Made by a program: the position numbers and the translations under genes. A stretch of DNA of 9,292 bases from NCBI GenBank assembly GCA_018224345.1, contig JAGTUW010000143.1, positions 1-9,292 on the forward strand, written 5' to 3'. Shown in pieces: positions 6,617 to 9,292 of the stretch. Numbering within the stretch: the first letter of the stretch is position 1; the number at the start of each line of letters is the position of its first letter. This DNA comes from Bacteroidota bacterium. Its GTDB lineage: Bacteria; Bacteroidota; Ignavibacteria; SZUA-365. The notes beneath the pieces are model-generated. The model worked only from the letters and a program-made list of their open reading frames with translations, searched no databases and was not told the DNA's origin.

Positions 6617-8248
6617 ATGTCCAACGCTTATTTCAAGGTACCGGCACCGATCAACGAGCCGATCAGGACATACGGTCCGGGTAGTCCGGACAAAATCGCA
6701 TTGAAGGAGAAAATCGCCGATCTCAAATCGAAAGAGATCGAGATCCCGCTCGTAATTGGTGGCGAGGAAATCCGTACCGGCGACACCGCCGAGATACGTA
6801 TCCCTCATGACCATGGTCATAAACTCGGTGTCTATCACCGTGCCTCGGAAAAGGAAATCCAGATGGCTATCGAGGCAGCGCTCGAAGCACAGAAAGCCTG
6901 GGCGGTCATGCCATGGGAACAGCGTGTTGCGATCTTTCTCAAGGCCGCGGACCTTCTGGCCGGTCCCTGGCGCGCGACCATCAACGCCGCTACGATGATC
7001 GGGCAATCCAAAACGGCATATCAGGCGGAAATTGATTCCGCTTGCGAATTGATTGATTTCTGGCGTTTCAACTCCTTCTACATGACGGAATTGATGAAAG
7101 ACCAACCCTACTCACCGGCCGGCATGTGGAATCGCGTCGAATATCGTCCACTTGAAGGCTTTATCTTCGCAGTCACTCCGTTCAATTTCACATCCATAGC
7201 CGGGAATCTGCCCACGGCTCCCGCCATCGTCGGCGGTGTCTCGCTGTGGAAGCCCGCATCCAGCGCTGTGTATTCGGCCTGGTTCCTGATGAAACTGCTG
7301 GAAGAAGCCGGTCTGCCGAAGGGTGTCATCAACTTCATTCCGGGCTCCGGCGCAAAAGTGGGCAATCCTGTCATGGCCAGTGAGCATCTCGCTGGCATTC
7401 ACTTTACCGGTTCGACCGCTGTGTTTCAGGAAATGTGGAAAACCGTGGGTGAGAATATCGCGAAATACCGTTACTACCCGCGCATCGTGGGCGAGACAGG
7501 CGGAAAGGATTTCATTTTCGCGCATAACAGCGCCGATGTGGATGCGCTGGTCGTCGCGGCCGTCCGTGGGGCTTTTGAGTACCAGGGACAGAAATGTTCT
7601 GCCGCTTCGCGCATGTACATCCCGCAGTCGATCTGGCCGGAATTCCGCGAAAAATATGTCGCGGAAATCGCCGCCATCAGCATGGGTGATCCGGAGGATT
7701 TCACGAATTTCATGAGCGCGGTGATCGACAAAGCCGCCTTCACCAGCATCACTGCCTATATCGACCATGCGAAGGAAGCCGGGGATGCCGAAATCCTCAC
7801 TGGTGGCAACTACGACGATGCGAAGGGCTGGTTCATCGAGCCGACCACTATCGTCACCACGAACCCGCGCTTCAAAACTATGGAAGAAGAAATCTTCGGT
7901 CCCGTCTTCACCATCTATGTGTATGAGGACGCGAAGTTCGAAGAGACACTCGACCTTTGCGATACGACTTCCATGTACGCATTGACCGGCGCGATCTGGG
8001 GACAGGATCGTTACGCGCTGATTCACATGTCGGATCGCCTCCGCAACGCGGCTGGGAATTTCTATATCAACGACAAACCGACGGCGGCTGTGGTCGGACA
8101 GCAACCCTTCGGCGGCGGGCGTGCTTCGGGCACCAACGACAAGGCCGGCAGCGCCATGAATCTGCTACGCTGGATGTCCGTCCGTACCCTGAAGGAAACC
8201 TTCGCACCGCCGAAAAACTGGCGTTATCCCTTCATGGGCGAAAAATAA
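6617..8248 (+). CDS. pruA: L-glutamate gamma-semialdehyde (P5C) dehydrogenase
   Basis: The enzyme oxidises glutamate semialdehyde, in equilibrium with 1-pyrroline-5-carboxylate, to glutamate with NAD+: the second step of proline breakdown and the end of the ornithine route. At 543 aa it has the stand-alone long form related to ALDH4A1. Aldehyde dehydrogenase marks in order are TPFNFTS with Asn190, WKPA with Lys212 for NAD binding, FTGS (263-266), GETGGKD with Glu293, the catalytic Cys327 in YQGQKCSAASR, and EEIFGPV (424-430). INDKPTAAVVGQQPFGGGRASG, spread over 484-505, and TNDKAG (506-511) are diagnostic of P5C dehydrogenases. I chose ATG at 6617 because AGGAG (6607-6611) lies 5 nt upstream and MSNAYFKVPAP is a typical family start; the in-frame upstream ATG at 6362 would add 85 unrelated residues. 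Proline dehydrogenase is not in the window. All key residues are intact, so the enzyme should be active. Confidence 0.96.
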   Translation: MSNAYFKVPAPINEPIRTYGPGSPDKIALKEKIADLKSKEIEIPLVIGGEEIRTGDTAEIRIPHDHGHKLGVYHRASEKEIQMAIEAALEAQKAWAVMPWEQRVAIFLKAADLLAGPWRATINAATMIGQSKTAYQAEIDSACELIDFWRFNSFYMTELMKDQPYSPAGMWNRVEYRPLEGFIFAVTPFNFTSIAGNLPTAPAIVGGVSLWKPASSAVYSAWFLMKLLEEAGLPKGVINFIPGSGAKVGNPVMASEHLAGIHFTGSTAVFQEMWKTVGENIAKYRYYPRIVGETGGKDFIFAHNSADVDALVVAAVRGAFEYQGQKCSAASRMYIPQSIWPEFREKYVAEIAAISMGDPEDFTNFMSAVIDKAAFTSITAYIDHAKEAGDAEILTGGNYDDAKGWFIEPTTIVTTNPRFKTMEEEIFGPVFTIYVYEDAKFEETLDLCDTTSMYALTGAIWGQDRYALIHMSDRLRNAAGNFYINDKPTAAVVGQQPFGGGRASGTNDKAGSAMNLLRWMSVRTLKETFAPPKNWRYPFMGEK

Positions 8249-8298
8249 TTCCGCAACAGCGCCGCATCCCGAATCTCCGCGCCGTCATCGGCGCTCTC

Positions 8299-8326
8299 AC
8301 GACGGGCCTCACACGAGGCCCGTCGT
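8299..8326 (+). terminator. 12-bp hairpin after pruA, terminator without U-run
   Basis: ACGACGGGCCTC (8299-8310) pairs perfectly with 8315-8326 around an ACAC loop, 50 nt past the pruA stop codon. The GC-rich stem is what an intrinsic terminator needs, but the next bases (CGTATACACC) are not T-rich, so termination may be partial or the hairpin may protect the mRNA 3' end. Confidence 0.55.
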
Positions 8327-8331
8327 CGTAT

Positions 8332-8495
8332 ACACCGCTTATCTGCAGATTATCTGCACAGACGCTCCGTACACACCGCTTATCTGCATTTTATCTGCAC
8401 GGACGCTCCGTACACACCGCTTATCTGCAGTTTATCTGCACGGAGGCTCCGTACACACCGCTTATTTGCAATTTATCTGCACGGACGCTTCATAC
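8332..8495. repeat. Four 41-bp tandem repeats with paired TTATCTGCA boxes
   Basis: Units occupy 8332-8372, 8373-8413, 8414-8454 and 8455-8495 exactly end to end. Each begins ACACCGCTTAT and holds two TTATCTGCA boxes, at unit positions 8-16 and 19-27. Boxes start at 8339, 8350, 8380, 8391, 8421, 8432, 8462 (TTATTTGCA) and 8473. The two bases between paired boxes differ in every unit (GA, TT, GT, AT), while the boxes are kept in seven of eight cases. Units 2 and 3 also have a small inverted repeat, ACGGA/TCCGT, which is broken in units 1 and 4. The array has no unique spacers and is noncoding. Its function is unknown; it may be protein-binding iterons or a simple minisatellite. Confidence 0.95.
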
Positions 8496-8592
8496 ACTTG
8501 TCTTAGAGAAGAAGCACAAAACTCGTACCTTTCCATGAAGAGAAGTTGTATGTATTGTGAGACGATGTCACAGCAGAGATACGGAGGTCACC

Positions 8593-9292
8593 ATGCAGGC
8601 GAATGTTGCTGTCTTTTTCCGCGGAATCCCTTTCCTCATTATTCTCCTCTCCGCGCCCGCGCTGGCGCAGGAGGAAGACTGGGTACATCTGCCGGGACCG
8701 ACAGGTGGGACGATGCAGTCCTTTGCTGCCGTCGATGACGCCATCATCGCCGCTCCCCGGCTCGGGGCCTACTTCCGCTCCACCGATGCCGGTCGCTCCT
8801 GGCAACTCCTTTTCGAGGAGAAATGGACCCGCAATACCATTGCGCTGCATGCGACATCCGACGACATGCTGTTCGCTCTCAGTACACGGGATGTATTTCG
8901 CAGCAGCGACGGAGGTGCGCAGTGGGACCCGTGTGAAATCGGCGAAATCGCACTGTACATCGCTTCGGCGACAGACGGAACCGTGTTGCTCGGATTGCGG
9001 GGGGCGGTCGCGGTTTCCACCGATCAGGGCGAAAGCTGGGAACGGAGTTACCCGGTGCAGGATGGCAACAGGGATTTCAAAGTCGCTGTCGATGATGCGG
9101 GGAACTGGTACGCAGGGGCCTATCAGACCGGACTGTTCCGTTCCACTGACCGGGGCGCGAGCTGGGAATCCATCGACGACGCTCTGCCGAACGATGTGGT
9201 CTATTCCGTCAGCGTTTCCGACGGGAATATGCTCCATGCCGGACTCAACAACGCCACGTTCCGATCATCGGATCAGGGCGAGACATGGGAGG
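8593..9292 (+). CDS. Partial secreted Asp-box (BNR-like) repeat protein
   Basis: The first 233 codons are present and the gene runs off the window. GGAGG at 8583-8587, 5 nt before the ATG, fixes the start. Residues 1-25 are a signal peptide with hydrophobic core FLIILLSAPALA, cleaved after ALA before Gln26. The mature part has five Asp boxes of the S-x-D-x-G-x-x-W type: STDAGRSW (63-70), SSDGGAQW (104-111), STDQGESW (142-149), STDRGASW (184-191) and SSDQGETW (225-232). Their 38-42 residue spacing fits blades of a beta-propeller as in sialidase/BNR, sortilin-like and YCF48-like folds. No sialidase catalytic residues can be judged from this part. In FCB bacteria such proteins often end in a type IX secretion sorting domain; that end is outside the window. 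A surface or extracellular binding role is plausible but not shown. Confidence 0.88.
   Translation, partial: MQANVAVFFRGIPFLIILLSAPALAQEEDWVHLPGPTGGTMQSFAAVDDAIIAAPRLGAYFRSTDAGRSWQLLFEEKWTRNTIALHATSDDMLFALSTRDVFRSSDGGAQWDPCEIGEIALYIASATDGTVLLGLRGAVAVSTDQGESWERSYPVQDGNRDFKVAVDDAGNWYAGAYQTGLFRSTDRGASWESIDDALPNDVVYSVSVSDGNMLHAGLNNATFRSSDQGETWE

Larger units (their letters stand above)
8249..8592. other. 344-bp intergenic region with hairpin and tandem repeats
   Basis: This stretch between pruA and the Asp-box gene holds a 12-bp hairpin (8299-8326), four 41-bp direct repeats (8332-8495) and about 100 bp of leader before the next start codon. I see no protein gene: open frames across the repeats run as fragments because 41 is not a multiple of 3. 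No promoter stands out in 8496-8592 beyond partial matches. Confidence 0.7.

Noticed and set aside
7112..8104. 330-codon open frame antisense to pruA
   Set aside because: It lies wholly opposite a clearly genuine gene, and its translation shows no recognisable domain; such frames are common opposite GC-rich codons.
8332..8495. CRISPR array
   Set aside because: The 41-bp period is conserved throughout, with no unique spacers of constant length and no cas genes nearby.
8332..8495. Replication origin with DnaA boxes
   Set aside because: TTATCTGCA differs from the DnaA box at two of nine positions, there is no AT-rich unwinding region, and no dnaA, dnaN or rep gene is near; kept only as a resemblance.

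Overview
The window carries six protein-coding genes, two of them cut by the window edges, on both strands of a moderately GC-rich bacterial chromosome. Nothing in it marks a plasmid, phage or insertion sequence. The mix suggests a member of the Bacteroidota/Ignavibacteriota-Kapabacteria side of the FCB group: a secreted Asp-box (BNR-like) repeat protein, a secreted Sel1-repeat protein, a long-form (543 aa) P5C dehydrogenase, and promoter-like TTTG/TAnnTTTG elements. This is inference from gene content. Two genes have good Shine-Dalgarno sequences, which is atypical of classical Bacteroidetes, so the placement is tentative.

Layout: on the minus strand at the left edge lies the 5' part of a regulator (1-455). 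It has a receiver domain whose phospho-acceptor Asp is replaced by Asn, followed by a linker into a domain lost beyond the edge. Upstream of it on the same strand is an exported Sel1/TPR-like repeat protein (533-2164). A 123-bp divergent promoter region separates this from a UPF0182 family membrane protein (2288-5008, plus strand), which ends at a very strong intrinsic terminator (5057-5095). The 532-bp gap 5009-5540 also holds a 13-bp inverted repeat and a second good plus-strand terminator (5409-5442), although no clear gene lies between the two terminators.

A nitrilase-superfamily hydrolase (5541-6308, minus) and pruA (6617-8248, plus) are divergent across a 308-bp region with a cluster of nested palindromes (6354-6386), a plausible shared operator. 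pruA encodes the second enzyme of proline catabolism, oxidising glutamate semialdehyde to glutamate; its usual partner, proline dehydrogenase, is not in the window.

After pruA comes a 12-bp perfect hairpin and then four 41-bp tandem repeats (8332-8495). Each unit holds two TTATCTGCA boxes 11 bp apart, giving eight boxes spaced alternately 11 and 30 bp, close to helical phasing. This noncoding array lies just upstream of a secreted Asp-box repeat protein (8593 to the edge). The array and the degenerate receiver are the most unusual items here; I see no recognisable defence, secretion-machinery or biosynthetic system.
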